Assembly (NCBI RefSeq): GCF_900100845.1
Contig: NZ_FNFP01000001.1
Location: 124,001 to 188,000 of the forward strand
Length of the DNA: 64,000 nucleotides
Direction of reading: 5' to 3'
DNA from: Natronincola ferrireducens
Lineage (GTDB): Bacteria; Bacillota; Clostridia; Peptostreptococcales; Natronincolaceae
Part shown: positions 45,916-55,347 of the stretch, piece after piece
Numbering within the stretch: the stretch's first letter is position 1
Layout of the letters: each line of letters starts with the position of its first letter
Made by a program: the position numbers and the translations under genes
Notes under the pieces: model-generated
The model's database searches: none
Seen by the model: only the letters and a program-made list of their open reading frames with translations
Told to the model about the DNA's origin: nothing

Positions 45916-46860
45916 ATGATACTGACCATTACTTTAAATCCAGCCATTGATATATCCTATTATGTAAATGAATTGAAACTGGATAATGTGAATCGATGTG
46001 ATAAATATATTAAAACAGCTGGTGGTAAGGGAATAAATGTTACTAAGGTACTACGGAATTTAAACTGTAATGTGATGGCCACAGGGTTTTTAGGAGGTAG
46101 TAGTGGGGAATTTATTAAAAATGAGCTTAAAAAAAGAAAGGTGGATTTAAGATTTGTTGATATAGCAGGAGAGACAAGGAATTGCATCGCCATTGTTTCA
46201 CAGCAGCAACAGACTGAAATATTAGAATCTGGACCCTTTATCACTGAAAAAGAAGAAACTAATTTTATTGAAACACTAAAAGATAATTTAGATAAATATC
46301 CCATCCAAGTAGTAACTGCATCTGGTAGTATACCTAAAGGCTTGAGTAGTTCATATTATACAAAATTAATTAAAATAAGCAATGAAAGAGGAATTAAATT
46401 TTTGTTAGACACCAGTGGTATATATCTTCATAAGGCAATAGAGGCATCCCCTTATTTAATTAAACCTAATATTTCAGAACTGGAAGGATTTTATGGCAAA
46501 AAAATAGATAGCTTAGAAAAACTAATTAATGTCATGGAGGAATTGAGGGTTTATAATATTCAGATCATAGTGGTATCCCTAGGTAAAGAAGGATGCATTG
46601 CATTGTGCGATAATGAGGTATACAAAGTTACTGTTCCTCAGATTAAACTAAAAAATCCTGTAGGCTCAGGGGATGCAATGGTGGCAGGAATGGGAAAGGG
46701 CATTGAAAATAAGCATTCCTATGAAGAGATATTAAAAATAGGTAGCACCTGTGGAACACTTAATGCAATGAATGAAGAAACAGGAGCTATTAATATAAAA
46801 GAGTTTCAGGATATATACAATAAAATAAAAGTAGAAAAAATAAAAAGGGTTAGTATATAG
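45916..46860 (+). CDS. 1-phosphofructokinase / tagatose-6-phosphate kinase-type PfkB kinase
   Basis: 314 residues of the FruK/LacC branch. The start ILTITLNPAIDISYYVN and KTAGGKGINVTKVLRNL (near 35) are diagnostic; the C-terminal catalytic motif is NPVGSGDAMVAGMGKG (near 250). These enzymes add the second phosphate to a ketohexose monophosphate. It is 5 bases after the aldolase gene, with almost no ribosome site of its own, so translation is probably coupled. Together with the kinase at 44101 it gives the bisphosphate needed by the aldolase. Confidence 0.87.
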   Translation: MILTITLNPAIDISYYVNELKLDNVNRCDKYIKTAGGKGINVTKVLRNLNCNVMATGFLGGSSGEFIKNELKKRKVDLRFVDIAGETRNCIAIVSQQQQTEILESGPFITEKEETNFIETLKDNLDKYPIQVVTASGSIPKGLSSSYYTKLIKISNERGIKFLLDTSGIYLHKAIEASPYLIKPNISELEGFYGKKIDSLEKLINVMEELRVYNIQIIVVSLGKEGCIALCDNEVYKVTVPQIKLKNPVGSGDAMVAGMGKGIENKHSYEEILKIGSTCGTLNAMNEETGAINIKEFQDIYNKIKVEKIKRVSI

Positions 46861-46994
46861 AATAGCGAAAAAATTTTTGGTAAAAATACTTCAATAATAG
46901 TGGATTATATGGTAGAATCAACATTATCATTATCTTAAAAAAGTTGGTTTGTTTAAGTATTTTTTAAAAAATTTGAATCTAGCGGTGATATATT

Positions 46995-47717
46995 ATGATA
47001 AACAGAAATTCAGTAATACCTATCTATTACCAAATAGAAGATTGGATTAAATCACAAATAGAAAATGAACAACTGAGGGTTGATAAAGTAATACCCTCCG
47101 AAAGAGAGTTAACGGAACTTTTTGGTGTAAGTAGGTATACCGTTAGACAAGCCATTGGCAATTTAGTCAATGAAGGATATCTATACCGTCTTTCTGGCAA
47201 GGGAACCTTCGTAAAGGATAGGAATGTTATATATAAAGAAAATAAATATACAAGTTTTTCAGAGGATATGGAAAGCTTGGGGAAAATTTTAAAAAACAAG
47301 GTTATTGGCTTTGCTATTACTACTGCCTCCAGTAGTATAGCAAATAGACTTTCCATAAATGAAAAGGATGATGTAATCTCTATAAAAAGGATTAGATCTG
47401 TGGATGATGTTCCCTTTTCTTATGAAATGCTTTTTATCCCTAGAGAAATAGTAGGTAACATGGATGAAGGCTTTGCAGAAGGCTCCATGATGGATTATTA
47501 TGAAAATCATTTAGGTTTAGATATTGATCATTCGCTGGAGACCATTGAATCTGTTAAAGCTATAGAAAAAACAGCAGAAAAATTACAAGTTCCCAAGGAT
47601 GCGCCACTTTTATTAGTAAAATCAAAGCTATTTTTAGGGAATGGAAAGCAAATACATTATAGGAAGAGTTACTTTAGAGGAGATAAATATAAATTTACAA
47701 TAAAGTTAAAAAGATAA
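46995..47717 (+). CDS. GntR-family regulator with UTRA ligand domain (HutC type)
   Basis: 240 residues. An N-terminal winged helix (about 5-72; IPSERELTELFGVSRYTVRQ) and a C-terminal UTRA domain (about 90-235; ISIKRIRSVDDVPFSYEMLF, HYRKSYFRGDKYKFTI). HutC-type members bind a sugar phosphate and release DNA. It lies 134 bases after the kinase gene on the same strand and is the likely regulator of the sugar operon. AGCGGTGAT precedes the ATG. Confidence 0.88.
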   Translation: MINRNSVIPIYYQIEDWIKSQIENEQLRVDKVIPSERELTELFGVSRYTVRQAIGNLVNEGYLYRLSGKGTFVKDRNVIYKENKYTSFSEDMESLGKILKNKVIGFAITTASSSIANRLSINEKDDVISIKRIRSVDDVPFSYEMLFIPREIVGNMDEGFAEGSMMDYYENHLGLDIDHSLETIESVKAIEKTAEKLQVPKDAPLLLVKSKLFLGNGKQIHYRKSYFRGDKYKFTIKLKR

Positions 47718-47730
47718 AAAATCATGTATT

Positions 47731-47750
47731 CCGAGGCACTTTACTTATTT
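47731..47750. repeat. Decayed copy of the 'GGCACTTAACTTATT' repeat
   Basis: CCGAGGCACTTTACTTATTT, 13 bases after the gntR stop. It agrees with the right half of the three copies at 23.7-24.4 kb. Confidence 0.45.
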
Positions 47751-47810
47751 TGTTAAGGAAATTGCATACTTACATCTCCATAATAGGAGTTATTAACCTA
47801 CTTTAATGAT

Positions 47811-47850
47811 AACCACCTTTTGCCAAAATAGAGCTAAAGGTGGTTTTTTA
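47811..47850 (+). terminator. Terminator of the sugar operon/regulator gene
   Basis: AACCACCTTT pairs with AAAGGTGGTT over a 15-base loop, followed by a T-run. The stretch 47851-47991 shows no gene. Confidence 0.88.
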
Positions 47851-47991
47851 AATAAAAAATATCAACAATATTTCAATAATAAAAACAATAGGAGAAGAAT
47901 CTAAGAACAATTCCCTCTAGGCTTTTTCATAGATAGGTCAGAATTTCTTTGAAAAATATGACGATTTAATCATATTGTAAGGAAACCTCCG

Positions 47992-48020
47992 TTGACACCA
48001 GTTTTTTGGCATAGTATAGT
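47992..48020 (+). promoter_or_regulatory. Sigma-A promoter of the pglF-like gene
   Basis: TTGACA (47992-47997), 17 bases, TATAGT (48015-48020). Expected start near 48027, 36 bases before the ATG at 48063. Confidence 0.8.
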
Positions 48021-48062
48021 TAAATTAGTAAAAAATGTATAGATTAAAGTGGGGACGGAAAT

Positions 48063-49922
48063 ATGAGAAAAAAAATATTTGTAGTGTTACTTGTGGCCAT
48101 TGATGCAGCATTGATGAATCTAGGCTTTCTTTTAGCCTTTTATATTCGATTTGATGGCGTGCTATCTGGCAAGATGGCAACCCAGTACTTACCTGTTTAT
48201 TTAGACAATGCTGTGAACTTAACCCTGATTAAATTAGGACTCTTTTATCTCTTTGGCATGTATAAAAACCTATGGAAATATGCCAGCATCGAAGAGGTGT
48301 TTCAGATAGCCACTACAGTCTTTGTGGCCAATGCCGGAGTTGTTACCTATATGATGATGACCCAGCAGATGTTACCTAGAAGTATTTATATACTCATCTT
48401 TTTATTAGATATCCTGTTGATAGGTGGGGTTCGTCTCAGCTATCGCTTGACGAGAAATATGGGGAAAAATTTAAAGGAGCATGGTTTTGCAGGTATAATC
48501 AAGAATAAAGGCCAAAAACGTATTATGATTGTTGGTGCAGGCCAAGCTGGGGCTATGGTCATCAAGGAGTTAAGAAGACATGAGGGCCTCCATAGTAAAC
48601 CGGTGGCCATCATCGATGATGATGATAGTAAGCTGGGATCGAAAATCCACGGGGTGCCAGTTCTAGGGGACAGGTATCACATTAAAAAGATAGCAGAGAA
48701 GAAAAAGGTAGATGAAATTATCATTGCCCTTCCCTCCGCCTATAAAAAGGAAACGAGAGAAATTATAGAGGAGGCCAATAAAACCAAGTGTAAGCTTAAA
48801 ATTGTGCCGGGGATTTATGAACTGTTGGATGGACAGGTCAGTATTAAGGAACTGCGGGATGTGGAAATCGAAGACCTATTAGGTAGAGATCCTGTGGTGG
48901 TGGATCTAGAGGAGATCAGCAGTTATTTAGCCAATAAGGTGGTTTTGGTTACTGGTGGTGGTGGTTCCATCGGTTCCGAGATTTGTCGTCAGATTGCCAA
49001 CTTTCAACCTAGCAAGCTAGTACTTGTAGATATCTATGAAAACAATGCCTATGATATACAAAATGAGCTGCGGAGAAATTATCCTGATTTAAAATTAGAG
49101 GTGCTCATTGCCTCTGTACGGGACAAAAAGAGGCTGGAGGAAATATTTATTGTCCATCAGCCCCAGGTGGTTTTCCATGCAGCAGCCCACAAGCATGTAC
49201 CCTTGATGGAGGCCAGTCCCCAAGAGGCTATTAAGAACAATGTTTTTGGCACTAAAAATGTAGCGGAATGTGCCCATGATTATGGGGTGGAGAAGTTTGT
49301 TTTAATATCCACCGATAAGGCTGTGAACCCCACCAACATCATGGGGGCCACCAAAAGGGTGGCAGAGATGATTATTCAGTCGATGGATCGTATCAGTAAA
49401 ACGGAGTTTGTGGCGGTGCGATTTGGCAATGTTTTAGGAAGCAATGGCAGTGTTATACCCCTTTTTAGAAGGCAAATTGCTGAAGGAGGACCGGTTACTG
49501 TGACGGATGCTGAGATGACAAGGTATTTTATGACCATCCCAGAGGCTGTACAGCTGGTGATCCAGGCCGGCGCCATGGCCCAAGGGGGAGAGATCTTTGT
49601 ACTGGATATGGGCGAACCGGTAAAGATTATGGATTTAGCCAGAAATCTCATTCGTCTGTCGGGCTTTGAGCCGGAGGTGGATATACCTATAGAGATTGTA
49701 GGCCTTCGTCCAGGGGAGAAGCTATATGAGGAGCTGCTAATGGATGAAGAAGGTCTATCGGCCACCAAGCACCATAAGATTTTTGTAGGCAAGCCGGTCT
49801 TTACGGATCTAAAGCTATTACATAGGGAGTTAGATATTTTGTTGGACCTATTGTGGGGAGGACCCGAGGCTATCAAGGAATACATGGTAAAAATGGTCCC
49901 CACCTATAAACGAACCAGTTAA
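48063..49922 (+). CDS. pglF: UDP-GlcNAc 4,6-dehydratase, membrane form (PglF/CapD-like)
   Basis: 619 residues. Four membrane helices (about 5-120), a Rossmann sugar/nucleotide domain (about 145-270; IMIVGAGQAGAMVIKEL) and the dehydratase domain (about 285-600) with TGGGGSIGSEICRQ, AAAHKHVPLMEASPQEA and STDKAVNPTNIMGATKR, where Thr-Asp-Lys and Met-Lys replace the usual Ser-Tyr-Lys set, as in PglF. It makes UDP-4-keto-6-deoxy-GlcNAc, the substrate for the aminotransferase encoded at 7516. It has its own promoter, 38 kb away from the rest of that pathway. C6-epimerase/dehydratases of other sugars look similar. Confidence 0.88.
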   Translation: MRKKIFVVLLVAIDAALMNLGFLLAFYIRFDGVLSGKMATQYLPVYLDNAVNLTLIKLGLFYLFGMYKNLWKYASIEEVFQIATTVFVANAGVVTYMMMTQQMLPRSIYILIFLLDILLIGGVRLSYRLTRNMGKNLKEHGFAGIIKNKGQKRIMIVGAGQAGAMVIKELRRHEGLHSKPVAIIDDDDSKLGSKIHGVPVLGDRYHIKKIAEKKKVDEIIIALPSAYKKETREIIEEANKTKCKLKIVPGIYELLDGQVSIKELRDVEIEDLLGRDPVVVDLEEISSYLANKVVLVTGGGGSIGSEICRQIANFQPSKLVLVDIYENNAYDIQNELRRNYPDLKLEVLIASVRDKKRLEEIFIVHQPQVVFHAAAHKHVPLMEASPQEAIKNNVFGTKNVAECAHDYGVEKFVLISTDKAVNPTNIMGATKRVAEMIIQSMDRISKTEFVAVRFGNVLGSNGSVIPLFRRQIAEGGPVTVTDAEMTRYFMTIPEAVQLVIQAGAMAQGGEIFVLDMGEPVKIMDLARNLIRLSGFEPEVDIPIEIVGLRPGEKLYEELLMDEEGLSATKHHKIFVGKPVFTDLKLLHRELDILLDLLWGGPEAIKEYMVKMVPTYKRTS

Positions 49923-49976
49923 ATACATGAGTAAGCATGAGGGTGACAACACTCTTTTCATATGAAACAAGGTAAA

Positions 49977-50015
49977 GGCCTTTGAAGAAAATGGTTCTTC
50001 AGGGGTCTTTTTCTT
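49977..50015 (+). terminator. Terminator after the pglF-like gene
   Basis: GGCCTTTGAAGAA pairs with TTCTTCAGGGGTC (several G-U pairs), loop AATGG, then TTTTTCTTT. Confidence 0.75.
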
Positions 50016-50104
50016 TGGATATATTTTAAAAACTATACTAAATCCTTTAGTATTTTGATAAAATAACAGGAGAACCCACAGGACGTTACATAAAGGAGAG
50101 AATA

Positions 50105-51034
50105 ATGAATAAAAGCAAAGCTCTAAAAATCAGTTTAAGTATTATGCTTTTAATTTTATTAATAGCAGCAGTTGGTTTTGAAAAATACAATACTATGAAA
50201 AATCCTCAGCAAGCCTTTTATAAGGAGCTTCACCAACAGGAGATGGATGCTATAGACAAGGAGACGATCCCCAAGAGGAATATTATCAATGTTCTTTTGT
50301 TAGGGGTGGATAGTACAGAGGAGAGGGAGGCTAAGGGATCTGGTTATCGGAGTGATGCCATCATGGTGGTCTCCATGGATTTAGATACAAAGCAGGTAAA
50401 GGTACTTTCTATTCCACGGGATAGTTATACCGAGGTTCCAGGCAATGACAATAAAGATAAGATTAACCATGCTATGGCCTTTGGGGGAGGACCTAGGGGC
50501 AAGGGTAATGAATATGCTGTTGAAGCTGTAGAGGGCCTACTGGGCATTCCTATTCATCATTATGTTACGATGGATTTAGATGCTGTCAAAGATGTTGTAG
50601 ATATCATTGGTGGAATAACCATAGATGTAGAACGCAGCATGGGCTCTGGAGGAAGACAGCTGAAAAAGGGGAAACAAAAACTTGATGGACAGCAGGCCCT
50701 CATCTATTTATCAAATCGTAATGCATCAACGGGGGATTTTGCTAGGATAGAACAGCAACAGAAGTTTATGCTGACTCTATTTCAGCAAACAAAGGAAAAG
50801 GGTAGATTCTCTGATATTCTTCCTATATATTTTAAGGTACAAAATAAGATATTTACCAATCTCAACATAGAGCAGATAGGGGCATTGGCTTTGTTTTTAA
50901 AGGATGTTGAATCACAGAATATAGAAATATTTACCCTCAAGGGGAAAAACATGATAATAGACGGGATATATTATTTAGACATTGATAGGGATTATATGGA
51001 GGAGATCCTGAAGGAAATCTTCTATAGGAGGTAG
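50105..51034 (+). CDS. LytR-CpsA-Psr (LCP) family glycopolymer transferase
   Basis: 309 residues. One membrane helix near 8-25, then an extracellular LCP domain (about 60-270): NVLLLGVDSTEE, YRSDAIMVVSMD, LSIPRDSYTEVPG with the catalytic Arg/Asp, INHAMAFGGGPRG, and SNRNASTGDFARIEQQQKFM. LCP proteins move undecaprenyl-linked glycopolymers onto peptidoglycan. Being next to the pglF-like gene, it may attach the polymer of the 2.7-24 kb locus to the wall. AAAGGAGAG precedes the ATG. Confidence 0.92.
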   Translation: MNKSKALKISLSIMLLILLIAAVGFEKYNTMKNPQQAFYKELHQQEMDAIDKETIPKRNIINVLLLGVDSTEEREAKGSGYRSDAIMVVSMDLDTKQVKVLSIPRDSYTEVPGNDNKDKINHAMAFGGGPRGKGNEYAVEAVEGLLGIPIHHYVTMDLDAVKDVVDIIGGITIDVERSMGSGGRQLKKGKQKLDGQQALIYLSNRNASTGDFARIEQQQKFMLTLFQQTKEKGRFSDILPIYFKVQNKIFTNLNIEQIGALALFLKDVESQNIEIFTLKGKNMIIDGIYYLDIDRDYMEEILKEIFYRR

Positions 51035-51156
51035 AATTTGTAAAAAGAACATACGTTTGACAAATTTTCTCCCTTAGGGTAAAATTAAAATTAAAGATAA
51101 CGAATGCTTGAAAGCCTTGGAAAACTAAGGAAAGATACGAGTGGAGAGGTGTAGTC

Positions 51157-52431
51157 ATGGATGTTCTGAAAAAACTTGAGATTTTAGCGGATGCAGCAAA
51201 GTATGATGTGTCCTGCTCCTCCAGTGGCAGTAATAGAAAAAATAGTGGGGGTCTTGGCAATGGTCATATGTCGGGGATTTGCCACAGCTGGGCCGATGAT
51301 GGCCGGTGTATTTCTCTGTTAAAAATCCTCCTAACCAATGATTGCATCTATAACTGTGCCTACTGTGTGAACCGAAGTGGCAATGATTTACCTCGAGCCT
51401 CCTTTACTCCAGAGGAGGTGGCGGATCTTACCATTAATTTTTATCGGAGAAATTACATAGAAGGTTTATTTTTAAGTGCTGCTGTCCTAAAAAGTCCTGA
51501 TTACACCATGGAGCTCCTATTAAAGACAGCAAAGCTTCTCCGCCATCATTATAACTTCAATGGATATATCCATATGAAGGCTATACCAGGAGCAGACCAT
51601 AGGTTAATCCATGAAGCAGGTCAGCTGGTGGATAGAATGAGTGTCAACATAGAGCTACCCTCCACCAATGGTCTTAAGCTACTGGCCCCTCAAAAAAAGA
51701 AGGAGGCCATCCTAAAGCCTATGGGATTTATCTCCTCTCAGATTACCCAAAAAGTAGAAGAAAGAAAGCTTTTCAAAAACACCCATAAATTTGTGCCAGC
51801 AGGACAAAGCACCCAGCTAATTGTAGGGGCCACACCAGATGCTGACTTAAATATTTTAAGGCTATCGGAGGGTCTATATCAACGGTTTGGATTAAAAAGG
51901 GTTTACTACTCAGCCTATGTCCCTGTGTCCAGTGATCCTAAGCTTCCTGCCATAGCCCAGCCACCCCTGCTGAGGGAGCATCGTCTTTATCAGGCCGACT
52001 GGCTTTTGAGATTCTATGGGTTTTCTTCTCAGGAGCTGCTACAGGAGGATAAACCAAATTTTGATATCCATTTAGACCCCAAATGTGACTGGGCCCTTCG
52101 AAATCTCCAGCTGTTTCCCATTGAAATCAACCGTGCCCCCTATGAGATTCTTCTGCGGATACCAGGGATTGGGGTGAAATCCGCTAAAAGGATTATAGCA
52201 GCCCGTAGGTTTCATTCCCTTTCCTATGATAACCTCAAGAAGATAGGGGTGGTATTAAAGCGGGCCAAGTATTTCATCACCTGCAGGGATAAATATTATG
52301 GAGAAATAGATTTTCATAGGGAAGGTCTTTTAAGACAAGCTCTGATGGGGACTGAGATAAAGTCACCCTCCAAAGCAATAGAAGAAGGCCAACAGCTATC
52401 GATGTTTACCAATGGATTACTAACTTCTTAG
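51157..52431 (+). CDS. Radical SAM protein of the putative DNA modification/repair family (TIGR03916-like)
   Basis: 424 residues. The SAM cluster motif is CIYNCAYC near residue 63, and a preceding CHSWADDGRC may bind a further metal. It continues with a TIM-barrel (YIHMKAIPGADHRLIHEAG; VDRMSVNIELP). The C-terminal part has a helix-hairpin-helix DNA-binding motif (IPGIGVKSAKRIIAARRF, near 335). This combination defines TIGR03916, always or nearly always beside a TIGR03915-type gene, as here. The reaction is not known. GAGAGGTG precedes the ATG. Confidence 0.88.
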   Translation: MDVLKKLEILADAAKYDVSCSSSGSNRKNSGGLGNGHMSGICHSWADDGRCISLLKILLTNDCIYNCAYCVNRSGNDLPRASFTPEEVADLTINFYRRNYIEGLFLSAAVLKSPDYTMELLLKTAKLLRHHYNFNGYIHMKAIPGADHRLIHEAGQLVDRMSVNIELPSTNGLKLLAPQKKKEAILKPMGFISSQITQKVEERKLFKNTHKFVPAGQSTQLIVGATPDADLNILRLSEGLYQRFGLKRVYYSAYVPVSSDPKLPAIAQPPLLREHRLYQADWLLRFYGFSSQELLQEDKPNFDIHLDPKCDWALRNLQLFPIEINRAPYEILLRIPGIGVKSAKRIIAARRFHSLSYDNLKKIGVVLKRAKYFITCRDKYYGEIDFHREGLLRQALMGTEIKSPSKAIEEGQQLSMFTNGLLTS

Positions 52432-52514
52432 TAAAACATAAGTTAGCCTATAAAAGTAATATTTACCATTAATAAAAGGCGATAAAACAGGCTTTATCAA
52501 AGGAGACTTTTATC

Positions 52515-53255
52515 ATGATCCACTATATTTATGACGGCAGTTTTGAAGGGATGTTGACGGCCATCCATGAAGCCTACTATCGACCTGAGAAACCCCAAAG
52601 AATATTGAGGGAGGGTCCTAAGCAGCAAAACATCTTTGTGACACCCATAGCCATCGTGACGGATTCCCAAAAGGCTGACAAGGTCTATGGAGCCATTAAG
52701 GAAAAAATCTCCCATAGGGCCCTTAAAAATGTATTTTATGGTTTTTTATCGGAGGAGGAGGAGGTTGCCACTTGGATTTATCAGTACCTACAGCTGGGCT
52801 TTAAGCTAGGGGGAAAGGTGGATGGATACCATACGGAGGAGAGGGTGGCCAAGCTCCATAAAGTCAGCCAGAAGGTGGGGAAAGAAGCCCATAGGATGTT
52901 GGGGCTTATTCGATTTCAAAAACTTGAGGGAGGGATTTATTATGCTTCTATAGAGCCAGATCATAATATAACAGCCCTAGTGGCCCCTCACTTTGCCAAT
53001 CGAATGGCAGATCAAAATTGGGTAATTCATGATGAAAAGAGAAATATTGCAGCCCTTTATAATCAGAAGGAATGGATTATAAGGGAGGGAGAGATGGGGG
53101 AAGAACTGGCCCTCCATGGGGAGGAGTTGGCCTATCAGGAGCTATGGAGAAAATATTTTAAGGCCATAGCCATCAAAAACCGCAGCAACCCCCGCCTACA
53201 AAAATCCTATATGCCAAAGCGTTATTGGAAGCACTTAATCGAGTTAAACAAATAG
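52515..53255 (+). CDS. TIGR03915/DUF4130-type DNA metabolism protein
   Basis: 246 residues beginning MIHYIYDGSFEGMLTAIHEA, the family's signature start. Other conserved parts are RVAKLHKVSQKVGKEAHRM and LEGGIYYASIEPDHNITALV (near 140), followed by APHFANRMADQNWVIHDEKR. The fold is thought to be related to uracil-DNA glycosylases (family knowledge, not shown here). It is the partner of the radical SAM gene 83 bases upstream; AAAGGAGA precedes the ATG. The pair probably acts on a modified or damaged base. Confidence 0.85.
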   Translation: MIHYIYDGSFEGMLTAIHEAYYRPEKPQRILREGPKQQNIFVTPIAIVTDSQKADKVYGAIKEKISHRALKNVFYGFLSEEEEVATWIYQYLQLGFKLGGKVDGYHTEERVAKLHKVSQKVGKEAHRMLGLIRFQKLEGGIYYASIEPDHNITALVAPHFANRMADQNWVIHDEKRNIAALYNQKEWIIREGEMGEELALHGEELAYQELWRKYFKAIAIKNRSNPRLQKSYMPKRYWKHLIELNK

Positions 53256-53281
53256 TATAAAAACAGCATCATCAATGAAGG

Positions 53282-53321
53282 GGACAGGTCCACCGATTAC
53301 CAACAATCAATGGACCTGTCC
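53282..53321. repeat. Palindromic element with GGACAGGTCCA arms
   Basis: GGACAGGTCCA (53282-53292) and TGGACCTGTCC (53311-53321) are perfect inverted repeats with an 18-base spacer. It recalls the GGGGACTGTCC palindrome at 3995-4056. Confidence 0.65.
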
Positions 53322-53334
53322 GCTTGGTTTCCCC

Positions 53335-53362
53335 AAAAAAGGCGACCCGGAGGTCGCCTTTT
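53335..53362. terminator. Bidirectional terminator between convergent genes
   Basis: AAAAGGCGACC-CGGA-GGTCGCCTTTT: a perfect 11-base stem with A/T runs on both sides. It ends the DNA-metabolism pair (plus) and the sodium symporter (minus). Confidence 0.92.
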
Positions 53363-53364
53363 AG

Positions 53365-54780
53365 TTATAGTTTCTTAGAGAATACTCCTAGTGCAAGAAT
53401 CATCAAAACTCCAAATATCATTAAGCCTGTTTGTGCAATTGATCTAATTCCTGCAACAGCAACGATAGCAATTGCTACAGGGATAACATATTTTATCAAA
53501 GTATACCATGCTTCAAATAATGCAAATTTAACTGTTCCACCATTTGTAAGTTCTTGTTTAAGCTCTTCCTTATCTAGGAACCATCCAACAAAGATTGCCA
53601 ATAATAATCCACCGATGGCTAAGAAGATCTTGTCGGTCAGGATATCAAAGAAGTCAAAGAATCCAACCCCGAATACTGTAACCCCTGACATTGCACCCAT
53701 AGAAAGGGAAGATAGAACACACAATACAGCCATAGCACTGGATACAGAATAAACAGCTTTCTTTCTTTCCATTCCTCTTTCATCGATAAAGTAGGCAACT
53801 GCAACCTCCATTAAGGATACGGAGGAGGTAAGGGCTGCAACCGTTAAGGCTACAAAGAAGATAATAGATAATAACATACCAATACCGCCCATTGCAGCAA
53901 ATACAGATGGAATAACAACAAATACAAGACCAGGTCCAACTGCTGGTTCCATTCCAAAGGCAAAGATTGCTGGGAACATAGCAATACCAGCTAATAAAGC
54001 AACTCCAAGATCCATACCAGTTACAAGAGTAGCATTACTTACAAGATCTTCTTTTTTGTTCAAGTAACTTCCGTAGGTAATCATACAACCCATACCAAGG
54101 CTAAGGGAGAAGAAGGCTTGACCTAAGGCGGCTAAGAAGGTTTGACCTGTCACCGCTGAGAAGTCAGGCTTAAACATGTAGCTAAGTCCTGCTGCTGCTC
54201 CTGGAAGGGTGAGGCTTCGAACGGCAATCAATACTAAAAGCCCAAATAATACAGGCATTAATATTTTACCAGCCTTTTCTATACCACCGGCGATACCCTT
54301 GGCAACGATAACTACGTTAAATAACATGAAAATAAGCATCCATACCAGTGGTTGGGTGGAGCCGGTAATGAAACCACCGAACACATCCCCTATTGCTTCA
54401 GGATTACTTAACAACCCAGTGAAGGATTTTGCTACATAGGCAGCGGACCAACCACCAACGACTGGATAGAAGCCCATGATGAAGAAGGCACTTAAGACCC
54501 CAAGCACACCTGCAAAGGTCCAGTTTTGACTATGACTTTTGTAAGCACCAACAGCTGCACGACTTGATTTTCTACCTACGGCAAATTCGGCGATCATAAT
54601 ACTAACACCAATAAATACAACAAAAGCTAAATAAATAAGAAGAAATGCCGCACCACCATTTTCACCCAGTAGGTAGGGGAATCTCCAGATATTACCAAGT
54701 CCAACGGCTGAGCCAGCTGCTGCCATGATAAAACCAATCCTCGATCCCCAATTCTCTCTTTTGACTAAACTTTTTTCCAT
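53365..54780 (-). CDS. Sodium-dependent transporter of the NSS/SNF family
   Basis: 471 residues with about 12 membrane helices. The N-terminus RENWGSRIGFIMAAAGSAVGLGNIWRFPYL (given in parts: WGSRIGFIMAAAG, SAVGLGNIWRFPY) is the unwound first helix that binds sodium and substrate in LeuT-type proteins. Further marks are the GSYLNKKED loop near 220 and the helix 8 region. It would bring in an amino acid with sodium, a common energy choice in alkaliphilic Clostridia. AAGGAGGGAG lies before the ATG. It is divergent from kal-kce and could feed that pathway (inference). Confidence 0.92.
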   Translation of the reverse strand: MEKSLVKRENWGSRIGFIMAAAGSAVGLGNIWRFPYLLGENGGAAFLLIYLAFVVFIGVSIMIAEFAVGRKSSRAAVGAYKSHSQNWTFAGVLGVLSAFFIMGFYPVVGGWSAAYVAKSFTGLLSNPEAIGDVFGGFITGSTQPLVWMLIFMLFNVVIVAKGIAGGIEKAGKILMPVLFGLLVLIAVRSLTLPGAAAGLSYMFKPDFSAVTGQTFLAALGQAFFSLSLGMGCMITYGSYLNKKEDLVSNATLVTGMDLGVALLAGIAMFPAIFAFGMEPAVGPGLVFVVIPSVFAAMGGIGMLLSIIFFVALTVAALTSSVSLMEVAVAYFIDERGMERKKAVYSVSSAMAVLCVLSSLSMGAMSGVTVFGVGFFDFFDILTDKIFLAIGGLLLAIFVGWFLDKEELKQELTNGGTVKFALFEAWYTLIKYVIPVAIAIVAVAGIRSIAQTGLMIFGVLMILALGVFSKKL

Positions 54781-54891
54781 AAAAAAACTCCCTCCTTTAA
54801 ATGTTTAAGTTTGTAGTACCAGTAATAAGATATTAGTGCAAAATACTAATTAGAATTACTTATTAAATTGATTACAAAAACTTATTTAATG

Positions 54892-54920
54892 ATATTACCA
54901 TATACATAAAAGCATGTCAA
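54892..54920 (-). promoter_or_regulatory. Sigma-A promoter of the NSS transporter gene
   Basis: On the minus strand TTGACA (54920-54915), 17 bases, TAATAT (54897-54892). A dyad TTACCAT...ATGGTAA (54895-54926) brackets it and might be an operator. Confidence 0.65.
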
Positions 54921-55347
54921 TGGTAAAATGTTTCAAATATTTAAAATATTTTAAATGTAGGTTATATTAAATATCACCGTTGGTTTTTCTCCAAATAAGC
55001 ATAATAAAATCTGCTGGAGATTTGGACAACCCTGGCTATTACTCGAAACACCTCCAATTACAAAATCCAGAAGGTTTTGTAAAATAACAATAATTATCTT
55101 TAATAGAGGTTAAATATAAAATAAACTATACATAAAGGAAGTAATTTCTTCTAAAAATAAAAAACAAAAAAATACAATCTATTATACAGAATATATCACA
55201 GTCCCAACAAAAAGTCAAAATAGTTAAAATATTCACACTAAAATTTGCAAGGTTATTATAAATAATCAGCAGTTTAAATTTTATAATCTTTTTTACTTAT
55301 GAAAGCATACATCGGTTTTGGGGGAAGATTTTAAAGGAATGATGATG

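Noticed and set aside
53324-53752. A 142-codon plus-strand frame opposite the sodium symporter
   Set aside because: It mirrors the membrane protein on the other strand, runs over the terminator and has no ribosome site.
54960-55086. A short open frame with SAGDLDNPGYYSKHLQLQ
   Set aside because: It lacks a start with ribosome site and matches no family I can name. It could be a gene scrap but the evidence is too thin to list.
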